Of a stretch of 6,982 nucleotides of DNA, positions 1-6,137 are shown piece by piece (position 1 is the stretch's first letter; each line of letters starts with the position of its first letter). The stretch lies in the NCBI GenBank assembly GCA_045589455.1, contig JAZNPC010000063.1, forward strand, positions 1 through 6,982, given 5' to 3'. The stretch comes from RGIG990 sp045589455 (GTDB lineage: Bacteria > Verrucomicrobiota > Kiritimatiellia > RFP12 > UBA3636). The position numbers were made by a program, and so were the translations under genes. The notes under the pieces are model-generated. The model searched no databases and was not told where the DNA came from. It was given only the letters and a program-made list of their open reading frames with translations.

Positions 1-114
1 TGCGCGCTAGCGCCTCAACACCACACCCATCACACAAGCCCAGCGCCCTCCGCGTCCACTGCGTCTCCGCGTCCCTTTTTCGCACTTCTAGCCATCACGT
101 GCACCACACAAGCC

Positions 115-141
115 CATGGGTTGCCCCCACACTAGCGCTTG
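115..141. repeat. 27-nt exact repeat, left copy
   Basis: Twenty-seven bases starting CATGGGTTGCCCC and ending ACTAGCGCTTG match 6908-6934 exactly and in the same orientation, about 6.8 kb apart. Both copies lie shortly downstream of the shared 13-mer TCGCACTTCTAGC (80-92 and 6894-6906). The intervening sequence differs in length, so they are related but not identical repeat units. They probably belong to a dispersed family; flanking direct repeats of an inserted cassette are a less likely reading. Confidence 0.8.
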
Positions 142-144
142 GCA

Positions 145-188
145 GTTTCCTTATTGCCACTGAAAGATAAAGCAATAACCAAGGAAAC
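145..188. other. Bulged hairpin, possible pseudoknot
   Basis: GTTTCCTTATTGC (145-157) can pair with GCAAT (172-176) plus AAGGAAAC (181-188). This gives 13 base pairs with a four-base bulge (AACC, 177-180). Bases 157-161 (CCACT), at the loop edge, could also pair with AGTGG at 193-197, which would make an H-type pseudoknot. There is no flanking gene or known motif to support a function. Confidence 0.3.
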
Positions 189-320
189 AACAAGTGGTAG
201 TGTTTGATTCATGCATCACACAAGGCACAGCATCTGCCAAAATCCAGTTAATCCTGTCAAAAAATACATGTAATGAACACGGATGGGTACTGGGATTGCC
301 TATGGGGTGGCGAGGATTAC

Positions 321-350
321 ACTAGCTATTGATTGCTGAATTGTTTATAA
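321..350 (-). repeat. Gene-end repeat, copy at the rluA-type 3' end
   Basis: This 30-bp segment matches 1326-1355 at about 27 of 29 aligned positions with two single-base gaps. On the minus strand it begins at or within the last codon and stop codon (345-347) of the pseudouridine synthase gene and continues into the 3' untranslated region. The other copy sits in the same relation to the response-regulator stop codon (1353-1355). The shared core on the minus strand includes CAGCAA and CAATAG. Confidence 0.7.
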
Positions 351-1280
351 CCAAGCACATTGAGCTTGAAACTCCATCAAAGAGCCTGTATATGGATTGA
401 TGAATGAGGTACGCCATGAGTGCAACGCTTGACAAGGCATCTCAAGTCGTTCCCAATCCTCGGCGGTCATTTCATGCGCTGCCATACGAGCATAAATTGT
501 TTCATCTACGCCGTAAAGCTTATCCCCTACTACTGGATATCCTAATGCTTTCATTGTTGCACGAATTTGGTGAGGACGCCCAGTAATTGGCATTGCCTCA
601 ACAATAGAGTACTTACCATCTGTGCGTAAAAGGCTTAGCTCTGTAATACACTCCTGACCACGTTGCTCTGTCTCTGAAAATACGCGCTTCTTTCGGACCA
701 CAGTGCCACGTTCTAGCCAAATATAGCCACGAGCAATATATGGAGAAGAATGCTTCCACTCCCCCACTACCTTTACTAAATAACGCTTCTCAAAGCCTTG
801 CTCCATGAGTGTTTTACCTAAAAGCGATGCACTCTCTTGGCTCTTTGCCACAATCACAACGCCTGAGGTCTCACGATCTAGCCTATTAACCATAAATGCA
901 TCTGGAAAGCCATGCTCACGCTTAAGAATTTCAATCAATGTGTTTTTGAAATAACGTCCAGAAGGATGACAAGGCAAATTGCTTGGTTTATTGATTACAG
1001 CAAAATTTTCATCCTCATACATTATTTCTATACGAGTATCAACCTCAGGCTCTTCCTGCATCGGCACAAGATACTCAACAACAGACCCTGCCACAACAGG
1101 CTGAGTAGACTCTGCCACAACGCCATCAACCTTTACATTACCTGCTGAGCACGCCTCTACAAAGCTACTTTCCGGATAGCTTGGGAAAGCAGCCTTGAGC
1201 GCTTCTAGTAGTGTTTTTCCTTGCTGCGCCTCTCCTATTTTTAGGGCTAGCAGCTTTTGGCCTTCTGAGGTAATTTCCAT
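345..1280 (-). CDS. RluA-family pseudouridine synthase with S4 domain
   Basis: The 311-residue protein should isomerise specific uridines in rRNA (or tRNA) to pseudouridine in the cytoplasm. An S4-like RNA-binding segment covers about residues 22-72. The catalytic domain follows, with NKPSNLPCHPSG (97-108), the family signature RLDRETSG (133-140; catalytic Asp135) and the late motif TGRPHQIR (233-240) followed by GDKLYG (252-257). These match the RluA/RluC/RluD superfamily and the length is normal. The exact target is not deducible, so no symbol is given. The ATG at 1280 is the only plausible start because the S4 domain begins soon after, yet no Shine-Dalgarno is visible: a GC-rich hairpin (1291-1312) occupies that place. 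The gene lies 72 nt after the response regulator on the same strand and has no clear promoter of its own, so it may be the third gene of that operon. Confidence 0.93.
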   Translation of the reverse strand: MEITSEGQKLLALKIGEAQQGKTLLEALKAAFPSYPESSFVEACSAGNVKVDGVVAESTQPVVAGSVVEYLVPMQEEPEVDTRIEIMYEDENFAVINKPSNLPCHPSGRYFKNTLIEILKREHGFPDAFMVNRLDRETSGVVIVAKSQESASLLGKTLMEQGFEKRYLVKVVGEWKHSSPYIARGYIWLERGTVVRKKRVFSETEQRGQECITELSLLRTDGKYSIVEAMPITGRPHQIRATMKALGYPVVGDKLYGVDETIYARMAAHEMTAEDWERLEMPCQALHSWRTSFINPYTGSLMEFQAQCAWL

Positions 1281-1290
1281 TGTGTATTAG

Positions 1291-1312
1291 AGTGCTCGTC
1301 GGAGCGAGCACT
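1291..1312 (-). promoter_or_regulatory. Hairpin in the leader of the pseudouridine synthase
   Basis: AGTGCTCG (1291-1298) and CGAGCACT (1305-1312) form a perfect 8-bp stem with a six-base loop. The stem ends ten bases before the ATG at 1280, where a ribosome-binding site would normally lie. No T-tract follows it on the minus strand, so it is a poor rho-independent terminator. It could limit translation, separate the two cistrons, or protect a processed 3' end. The structure is seen directly; the role is inference. Confidence 0.55.
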
Positions 1313-1325
1313 TGCAAAACTCTTA

Positions 1326-1355
1326 ACTAGACTATTGGTTGCTGATTGTTTATTA
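1326..1355 (-). repeat. Gene-end repeat, copy at the response-regulator 3' end
   Basis: This is the second copy of the 30-bp segment found at 321-350, in the same orientation. It includes the response-regulator stop codon (1353-1355) and the first ~27 bases of the spacer before the pseudouridine synthase leader hairpin. Having a copy at the end of each of two adjacent genes suggests a segmental duplication, or insertion of a small repeat directly at stop codons. Confidence 0.7.
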
Positions 1356-2729
1356 GCTATTCCACTCGTTTAATTTGCGGTGGAGAGTTCGGCGACTAAT
1401 TCCAAGAGCCTCAGCCGCCTTTGATTTATTTCCTCCGGCGGCATTAAGTGCATCAAGTATCTTGCGCTTCTCCATATCTGCAAGCGATTCCTCGCCTACA
1501 ACAGCTGTTTGTGGCACTGTAGTGGTTGTTAAAGAAACACCTTTAAGCAGTAGCGCATCCTTGATATTCTCTGGCACATCATTTGGCTCAAGAATTTCAC
1601 CACGTGCAAGAACAACCATTTTCTCAATTGTATTACGCAATTCACGTACATTTCCTGGCCAATCATACGCTTGCAGAGCTGCAACAGCTCCCTGTGAGAT
1701 TCCTGTCACCTTGCGCTGATTACGTTCAGCAAATTCACGAATAAAATGATCACATAAAATAGGAATATCTGAAGCACGATCCTTTAATGATGGTAGCCTT
1801 ATTTCAATAACATTTAGACGGTAGTATAGGTCCTCACGGAATTTTCCTTCATCAACATATTTACGCAAATCACGATTTGTTGCCGCAATTACGCGAATAT
1901 TTACATTGATCGTCTCTGTACCACCAACGCGTTCAAACTGGCGTGTTTCCAATACGCGCAATAGCTTTACCTGTGTGGCAAGGTCAATCTCAGAAATTTC
2001 ATCTAAGAAAAGAGTTCCATTATTAGCCATTTCAAAGCGCCCCCTACGCTGTGCAACGGCACCAGTAAAGGCTCCCTTTTCATGACCAAACAATTCGCTC
2101 TCTAATAGTGTTGAAGATAATGCAGCACAATGCACTGCAACAAATGGACCTGAAGCACAATTGCTTAGTCTATGCATAGCTTGTGCCACTAGCTCCTTAC
2201 CTGTTCCACTACCACCTTGAATTAGCACAGTTGCTTGGCTAGGAGCAGCCTGACGAATTACATCAAACAAGCGATCCATTGCTGGAGATGAACCTATAAT
2301 GCTCTCAAGTCCATAACGAGAATCAAGCTGACGCTTTAGCTCCTCATTTTCCTTCAATAATGAAGCATGCTGAAGTGTGCGAGCGATTAGCATATCAAGA
2401 TGATCAAGATTTACTGGCTTTGTAAGGAAATCATGCGCACCCTGCTTCATTGCCTCAACAGCTGTCTCCACTGAACCATATGCTGTTAGAAGAACACATG
2501 CTGTGCTTGGATATTTTGAACGTACTTGCTTCAATAGCTCAATACCATCCTCTCCTGGCATACGAACATCTGATAGCATCAAATCAATGTGATTATCCTC
2601 TAATATACGCAAAGCTGCTGCTGCACTCTCTGCAGCAAACACCTCATATTCTCGAGATAGAGCGCGACGAAGGCCATCGCGCGTATTTTTTTCATCGTCT
2701 ACTATTAAAATCTTATATTGCTTTTTCAT
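1353..2729 (-). CDS. NtrC-family sigma-54-dependent response regulator
   Basis: The 458-residue protein is a cytoplasmic transcription activator for sigma-54 RNA polymerase. The receiver domain (about 5-120) has the acidic pair D11/D12, phospho-acceptor D54 in LSDVRMPG, T82 and K104. The AAA+ domain (about 142-375) carries Walker A GGSGTGKE (172-179), the sigma-54 contact loop GAFTGA (219-224), Walker B GTLFLDEI (238-245), the arginine-finger region around REDLYYRLN (298-306) and WPGNVREL (357-364). A Fis-type helix-turn-helix (about 435-453, KAAEALGISRRTLHRKL) ends the protein. All catalytic and sigma-54-contact residues are intact and the length is typical. The ATG at 2729 overlaps the kinase stop codon by one base (TAATG on the minus strand). 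A GGAG site eight bases upstream (2738-2741) lies inside the kinase gene, so translation is probably coupled. The regulated promoters are not in this window. Confidence 0.97.
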   Translation of the reverse strand: MKKQYKILIVDDEKNTRDGLRRALSREYEVFAAESAAAALRILEDNHIDLMLSDVRMPGEDGIELLKQVRSKYPSTACVLLTAYGSVETAVEAMKQGAHDFLTKPVNLDHLDMLIARTLQHASLLKENEELKRQLDSRYGLESIIGSSPAMDRLFDVIRQAAPSQATVLIQGGSGTGKELVAQAMHRLSNCASGPFVAVHCAALSSTLLESELFGHEKGAFTGAVAQRRGRFEMANNGTLFLDEISEIDLATQVKLLRVLETRQFERVGGTETINVNIRVIAATNRDLRKYVDEGKFREDLYYRLNVIEIRLPSLKDRASDIPILCDHFIREFAERNQRKVTGISQGAVAALQAYDWPGNVRELRNTIEKMVVLARGEILEPNDVPENIKDALLLKGVSLTTTTVPQTAVVGEESLADMEKRKILDALNAAGGNKSKAAEALGISRRTLHRKLNEWNS

Positions 2730-3907
2730 TATTTTTTCTCCACTGTAAGCATTCTTGTCTTACGATTAGCCAATGGTAAAATTATGCGGAAGCAGGTGCC
2801 AACACCTTTCTTACTAGACACCTCTAGACGGCCTCCATGGTCTTGGACAATTCTATCAACAATAGTTAACCCTAAACCATTACCCTTTGCCTTACTTGTG
2901 TGATATGGTTCAAATAGCAAGCGGAAATCCTCCTCACTAATTCCACTACCAGAATCCTTGAAGGAAATAGCCAAATTTCTATCATCTGCCTCAAGTGTGA
3001 TATGAAGCTGTCCTTTATCCTCCATTGCTTGAAGAGCATTCTTCACTATATTGAAAAATACTTGCTTCATTTGCTGTACATCTGCCTTAACAGTAGGTAT
3101 CTTTCCTTTATGCGCAATAGAAACAGAAATTTGATGCTCCTCAATATCACTCTTCATCACCTTGAGCGAATCCTCTAAAACCTCTTGCATATCACAATCT
3201 GTAAGCTCTAGAGGACTTGGACGTAATGCTCGCAAGAATTTTGAAATAATCAAATCAAGGCGAGATACCTCTTCTTGAGCTACTGTTACTAGCTCAGAAA
3301 GACGCTCTCTATCTTCATCTGGAAGATATTTTAGTTCACGGTTAAACAACTGAAGATGAATACCAAGTGCATTTAAAGGATTACCTATTTCATGCGCTAC
3401 ACTGGCTGCAAGCAAGCGAATTGCCTTCATACGCTCAGATTCAACCACAGAAGCTTCCTCTGCACGTTCGCGTGTGATATCACGAAGAATACAAACCACG
3501 CATGGACCTGTTTCTTCTCCAAGACCTTCCTCTAGTGGCACTGCATAGAGACTAATAATTTTATGCTCTGGATTAAAAACCTCGATTTCGCTACGTGAAA
3601 GCTTTGCCCATTCAGACTCTTCCCCGCCAGCTAGTTTATCCCATTCTACATCTGGGATGTAGCGAGTAATTGGACGCCCACGCATTCGTGAAATCTCAAA
3701 ACCAAAAAGCTGTTCAGCAGCACGATTAGCATAATACAATCGACTATCTGCTGATACAACTAATACTCCTTCTTGAATCGCTTGAAAGATAGTTTCTAAT
3801 ATTCCACGCTCACGTGCGAGGCTTAAAAATTGAGCTTGTAGATTCTCTGCATCTAATCTATTTAGTTTGGAAACAAGCTTATCTATAAAATGGGATTGTG
3901 ACGCCAT
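2729..3907 (-). CDS. Soluble PAS-domain sensor histidine kinase (NtrB-like)
   Basis: This 392-residue kinase should autophosphorylate and pass phosphate to the adjacent NtrC-type regulator. After a helical N-terminal ~35 residues there is a PAS domain (about 36-145, including GVLVVSADSRLYYANRAA). The HisKA dimerisation domain follows, with the H-box SVAHEIGNPLNAL (phospho-acceptor H172), then an HATPase domain with N-box FFNIVKNALQAM (N286/N290), G1 DSGSGI (318-323), FEPYHTSK (332-339) and G2 GNGLGLT (342-348). No membrane segment or signal peptide is visible, so it senses a cytoplasmic cue, perhaps through the PAS domain or a partner protein. I choose ATG 3907 because a perfect AAGGAGG (3914-3920) lies six bases upstream. 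The in-frame TTG at 3931, eight codons earlier, lacks such a site and would fall almost at the predicted transcription start. It is the first gene of the operon. Confidence 0.95.
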   Translation of the reverse strand: MASQSHFIDKLVSKLNRLDAENLQAQFLSLARERGILETIFQAIQEGVLVVSADSRLYYANRAAEQLFGFEISRMRGRPITRYIPDVEWDKLAGGEESEWAKLSRSEIEVFNPEHKIISLYAVPLEEGLGEETGPCVVCILRDITRERAEEASVVESERMKAIRLLAASVAHEIGNPLNALGIHLQLFNRELKYLPDEDRERLSELVTVAQEEVSRLDLIISKFLRALRPSPLELTDCDMQEVLEDSLKVMKSDIEEHQISVSIAHKGKIPTVKADVQQMKQVFFNIVKNALQAMEDKGQLHITLEADDRNLAISFKDSGSGISEEDFRLLFEPYHTSKAKGNGLGLTIVDRIVQDHGGRLEVSSKKGVGTCFRIILPLANRKTRMLTVEKK

Positions 3908-3913
3908 TGCACA

Positions 3914-3920
3914 CCTCCTT
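3914..3920 (-). promoter_or_regulatory. Shine-Dalgarno that decides the kinase start
   Basis: The minus-strand sequence AAGGAGG stands six bases before ATG 3907. It rules for this start over the upstream TTG (3929-3931). Confidence 0.85.
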
Positions 3921-3923
3921 GTT

Positions 3924-3939
3924 TGTGACAAATTTCACC
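3924..3939. promoter_or_regulatory. CRP/FNR-like palindrome over the kinase transcription start
   Basis: TGTGA-CAAATT-TCACC matches the CRP consensus TGTGA-N6-TCACA at nine of ten defined bases. It overlaps a shorter perfect odd palindrome, TTTGT-G-ACAAA (3922-3932). The site lies immediately downstream of the predicted -10 box, covering the expected start point near 3937, a position where a bound regulator would normally repress. Which CRP/FNR-family protein might bind, if any, is unknown. Confidence 0.4.
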
Positions 3940-3943
3940 ACAT

Positions 3944-3973
3944 ATTATACTTAAATATGCGACATTTTGTCAA
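3944..3973 (-). promoter_or_regulatory. Sigma-70 promoter of the kinase-regulator operon
   Basis: The minus strand has a perfect -35 TTGACA (3968-3973), an 18-bp spacer and a perfect -10 TATAAT (3944-3949). Transcription should start near 3937, giving a leader of about 30 nt with the strong ribosome-binding site. The system therefore looks basally expressed from a housekeeping promoter, not autoregulated through sigma-54. The outer two bases of the -35 box coincide with the edge of an AACACGAATGG repeat (3972-3982). Confidence 0.75.
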
Positions 3974-4081
3974 CACGAATGGTGTTTATTTTTAAGAACA
4001 CGGATGGGCATACACGAATGACGCTTTCTTTTAAGAACACGAATGAGCACCAATGGGCACGAACGATTGCGAACGATTGCG
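3972..4081. repeat. Degenerate AACACGRATG repeats and a tandem decamer
   Basis: The stretch has AACACGAATGG (3972-3982), then TTTTAAGAACACG twice (3990-4002 and 4029-4041, 39 bases apart). Variants of CACGAATG and GGGCAC lie between and after them. GAACGATTGC is tandemly duplicated at 4061-4070 and 4071-4080. GAACACGGATGGG (3996-4008) also occurs at 275-287. No coding frame is supported. This fills the gap between the kinase promoter and the 3' end of the amidotransferase gene. Confidence 0.75.
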
Positions 4082-4100
4082 AATATGATGAAATAATGGA

Positions 4101-4117
4101 ATCGCAAAGGAAGCGAT
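4101..4117 (-). terminator. Weak hairpin after the amidotransferase gene
   Basis: ATCGC (4101-4105) pairs with GCGAT (4113-4117) around a seven-base loop, beginning ten bases past the stop codon of the leftward amidotransferase gene. The stem is short and the following minus-strand sequence has only broken T runs, so termination here is uncertain. Confidence 0.25.
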
Positions 4118-4127
4118 GAGACTTAGC

Positions 4128-4778
4128 TCATGTATTTTTACAGATACTAACAAAATGCTCAAATATTTTGGCACCATCAACCGTATCCGGGCGTTGCTTT
4201 TCAAAGCACATACGCTCTGGATGCCATTGAACCGCAAAAATTGGAAGACTTGTATGTTCAATTCCCTCAATAACAGTTTCATCTTCAGAAAGCATTGTTA
4301 TTTTCAGATTATCGCCAAGCTTTTTAATTGCCTGATGATGAGCACTATTGATTGGAAAAAATTCTCCATATAATTCTGCAATTACACTCCCCTTTTCTGC
4401 CTTTGCATTATGAACAAGATCGCATTCAGAAGAAGAGTGTTCTTTGGCATTAACAATATCTTGATATAAAGTGCCACCAAAGAAAATATTTATAAGCTGA
4501 CAACCACGACAAATTCCTAAAACGGGCTTACCTGCCTCAACAAAAGCCTTGAGAAGAGCAAACTCCTGTTTGTCGCGCGCCTCATCAATATTTCTTGAGC
4601 CATCCATTTCTTCATTATAATAACTAGGATGAATATCAGAGCCACCACAAAGCACTAACCCATCAAAAGAATCATCATACTCTTCATTTAAGCATGGAAT
4701 AGCACCCACCTCTTCGATTGCATTGATATAATTTTCTTTTTTGAGTTTAGCAGAAACAAGAATTTTTGGTAATGACAT
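4128..4778 (-). CDS. Class I glutamine amidotransferase-like hydrolase (peptidase C26, PuuD-like)
   Basis: The 216-residue protein has the triad-type glutaminase fold of peptidase C26. The early motif LVLCGGSDIHPSYY (41-54) is typical of the gamma-glutamyl hydrolase/PuuD group. The nucleophile elbow is GICRGCQ (88-94, Cys90) and the His-Glu pair is in QWHPE (184-188; His186, Glu188), with NSAHHQA (144-150) between. It probably cleaves a gamma-glutamyl amide bond in the cytoplasm; the substrate is unknown. At 216 residues it is somewhat shorter than E. coli PuuD (254). No synthetase domain is attached. I choose ATG 4778, with AAGGAG (4789-4794) ten bases upstream. An in-frame TTG at 4799 would add seven residues but has no better site. 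The gene is divergent from the amidohydrolase at 5019, and no puu-type polyamine genes are visible nearby. Confidence 0.9.
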   Translation of the reverse strand: MSLPKILVSAKLKKENYINAIEEVGAIPCLNEEYDDSFDGLVLCGGSDIHPSYYNEEMDGSRNIDEARDKQEFALLKAFVEAGKPVLGICRGCQLINIFFGGTLYQDIVNAKEHSSSECDLVHNAKAEKGSVIAELYGEFFPINSAHHQAIKKLGDNLKITMLSEDETVIEGIEHTSLPIFAVQWHPERMCFEKQRPDTVDGAKIFEHFVSICKNT

Positions 4779-4807
4779 TGCAGTAAATCTCCTTAACAAG
4801 TGCGCAT

Positions 4808-4837
4808 ATTGTAATTAAAAATAAGCTTTTGAGTCAA
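4808..4837 (-). promoter_or_regulatory. Predicted sigma-70 promoter of the amidotransferase gene
   Basis: On the minus strand, TTGACT (4832-4837), an 18-bp spacer and TACAAT (4808-4813) form a good promoter. Its architecture is the same as the kinase promoter. Transcription should start near 4801, just upstream of AAGGAG at 4789-4794. Confidence 0.55.
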
Positions 4838-4921
4838 TAGATTACAAAACCAAAATTAAATAAAAACAAGTATGTATATGGCTAAACGTACACCCCAAAC
4901 TACGGGCAAGTAATATTTGAC

Positions 4922-4951
4922 TTGCTTAAATTGTGAGAAATAAATTATAAT
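4922..4951 (+). promoter_or_regulatory. Predicted sigma-70 promoter of the amidohydrolase gene
   Basis: TTGCTT (4922-4927), an 18-bp spacer and a perfect TATAAT (4946-4951) suggest transcription starting near 4958 with a leader of about 60 nt. The -10 box lies inside the perfect 14-bp palindrome TAAATTATAATTTA (4941-4954), which might be an operator but could be chance in such AT-rich DNA. The leader also has ATAAAAA/TTTTTAT arms (4981-4987, 4991-4997). Confidence 0.5.
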
Positions 4952-5018
4952 TTACTTAATAAATTGATGTTTTGCTTATTATAAAAATCTTTTTTATCAA
5001 ATAAAAGGCAGGTTCCAA

Positions 5019-6101
5019 ATGTTAAAAAATAAAGTAATCGACGGACATCTTCATATTGAAGCTTTTAAAGGAGAAGAAGGTCCATTTATCAACTGCTTTG
5101 AAAAATATCGCGACGAAGCAGGTATCAAAAGCTACAATATTTGCGCAATCCCTCACCTGACACATAATGCAGACTCAATTTCATCAGCTGCGAATAATAT
5201 TCAATGCGCTTTTTACAAACTTGCTTATCCAAATGTATTTGCACATGGCTGCCTGGAGCATTTTGATACTGCAATCCCAGAAACTACAAAGCCAGGCTTT
5301 GACTATGTTACCCAATATAATGAACTAATGGAGATTGGTCTTGATGGCATAAAGATGCTGGAAGGTAAACCAGACTATCACAAACGCATTGGCAAGAATC
5401 TTCTTCATCCTGAGCTTATGCGTTTCTATGCTGAAGCTGAGAAAAACCAAACTCATATTGTTTTCCACGTAAATGATCCTATTGAATTTTGGGACCCAGC
5501 ATTGGCAACCCCTGATCGCATTAAGATTGGTTGGTACTATGGTGATGGAACATTTGAAACACATCAGGGTCTATATGACCAGGCAGAAGCAATTTTGGAA
5601 GCATTCCCTAATATCAAGATAACATTTGCTCACTTCTACTTCTGTGGAGAAAAACCAGAGAAGCTTCAAAAGTTATTTGATAAATACCCAAATGTAAATG
5701 TTGATATTACACCAGGTACAGAAATGTATTTCTCTTTTGAAAAGAATCACGATTTCTATCGTGACTTCTTTATCAAGAACAGCACACGAATTTTAGTTGG
5801 CACTGATGGAACTCATCCATGGCCTGCTCGCTTCCCTATCTGGTGCATGGATCGTCTATATCGTTTTATTGCAACAGATGATGTAATGCCTACATTTGAT
5901 GACAAGCCACTGACAGGACTAAAACTTCCTGAAGAAGCATGCGAAAATATTCTATTTAAGAACTTTGAGCGTCGCGTATCAGAAGCACCAAAGCCAATCA
6001 ACAAGGCAGCACTCAAAGCTTATATAGATAAATATCTACCTACTATTACAGCAGAGAATACAGTAGCAGCAATTCGTGAACTAGCAAAACAGTTAGACTG
6101 A
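5019..6101 (+). CDS. Amidohydrolase 2 family (PF04909) metal-dependent hydrolase or decarboxylase
   Basis: The 360-residue protein has a TIM-barrel amidohydrolase layout. It shows the metal-binding HxH in IDGHLHIE (H10/H12), a strand-end GIKMLEG (110-116), H150 in FHVNDP, H205 in AHFYF and the closing Asp263 in GTDGTHPWP. The C-terminal ENILFKNFERR resembles the NxxRL-type end of PF04909 proteins. All expected single-metal-site ligands of this family are present. Members include hydrolases and non-oxidative decarboxylases of ring compounds, and the sequence does not say which reaction this one performs. There is no signal peptide or membrane segment, so it is cytoplasmic. The ATG at 5019 is preceded by weak AAGG (5005-5008) and AGG (5010-5012) sites. 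It is transcribed away from the amidotransferase gene, is apparently monocistronic, and its stop codon abuts a large hairpin. Confidence 0.9.
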   Translation: MLKNKVIDGHLHIEAFKGEEGPFINCFEKYRDEAGIKSYNICAIPHLTHNADSISSAANNIQCAFYKLAYPNVFAHGCLEHFDTAIPETTKPGFDYVTQYNELMEIGLDGIKMLEGKPDYHKRIGKNLLHPELMRFYAEAEKNQTHIVFHVNDPIEFWDPALATPDRIKIGWYYGDGTFETHQGLYDQAEAILEAFPNIKITFAHFYFCGEKPEKLQKLFDKYPNVNVDITPGTEMYFSFEKNHDFYRDFFIKNSTRILVGTDGTHPWPARFPIWCMDRLYRFIATDDVMPTFDDKPLTGLKLPEEACENILFKNFERRVSEAPKPINKAALKAYIDKYLPTITAENTVAAIRELAKQLD

Positions 6102-6137
6102 GCTTCGTCTAAATTCGGATACGAATTTAGATGAAGC
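6102..6137 (+). other. 16-bp hairpin abutting the amidohydrolase stop codon
   Basis: GCTTCGTCTAAATTCG (6102-6117) pairs along its full length with 6122-6137, with one G-U pair and a four-base GATA loop. The stem begins on the base after the stop codon. No T-tract follows, so it is not a classical rho-independent terminator. Its 3' arm ends in ATGAAGC (6131-6137), which is also the first linker of the hairpin ladder that follows. It could stabilise the mRNA 3' end. A competing 6-bp hairpin, TTAGAC (6093-6098) with GTCTAA (6107-6112), would place the stop codon in its loop. Confidence 0.75.

Larger units (their letters stand above)
1..344. other. Gene-free repeat-bearing left flank
   Basis: No credible coding frame is present. 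The first 142 bases are C-rich. They hold the 10-bp palindrome GCGCTAGCGC (4-13), CATCACACAAG at 28-38 and again at 214-224, and CACACAAGCCCA at 31-42 and 105-116. A degenerate CTCCGCGTCCC tract (48-80) runs into TCGCACTTCTAGC (80-92), which recurs exactly at 6894-6906. Positions 115-141 recur exactly at 6908-6934. Further right are a possible bulged hairpin (145-188), an AATCC-rich stretch (241-258) and GAACACGGATGGG (275-287), which recurs at 3996-4008. I read this as dispersed intergenic repeats downstream of the leftward pseudouridine synthase gene. No clear rho-independent terminator for that gene is visible. Confidence 0.7.

Noticed and set aside
141..157. Sigma-54 (-24/-12) promoter, because an NtrC-type activator is nearby
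   Set aside because: GG and GC dinucleotides occur but are 13 bases apart instead of the required 10. No good GG-N10-GC site was seen in the other intergenic regions either.
404..1148. Forward open frames opposite the pseudouridine synthase
   Set aside because: They are antisense to a complete, motif-bearing enzyme gene and show no family features of their own.
1291..1312. Rho-independent terminator between the regulator and the synthase
   Set aside because: The stem is good but no T-tract follows on the transcribed strand, and the synthase ATG is only ten bases beyond it.
1375..2903. Forward open frames opposite the regulator and kinase
   Set aside because: They are antisense shadows of genes whose motifs are intact, and lack coding features.
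3929..3931. TTG start for the kinase, adding eight residues
   Set aside because: It has no Shine-Dalgarno and lies within a few bases of the predicted transcription start; ATG 3907 has a perfect AAGGAGG.
4797..4799. TTG start for the amidotransferase, adding seven residues
   Set aside because: AAGGAG at 4789-4794 lies downstream of it and is well placed for ATG 4778, and the family's N-terminal strand begins at that Met.
4931..4947. Second CRP-like site upstream of the amidohydrolase
   Set aside because: It has a TGTGA half but no TCACA-like half at the required six-base spacing.
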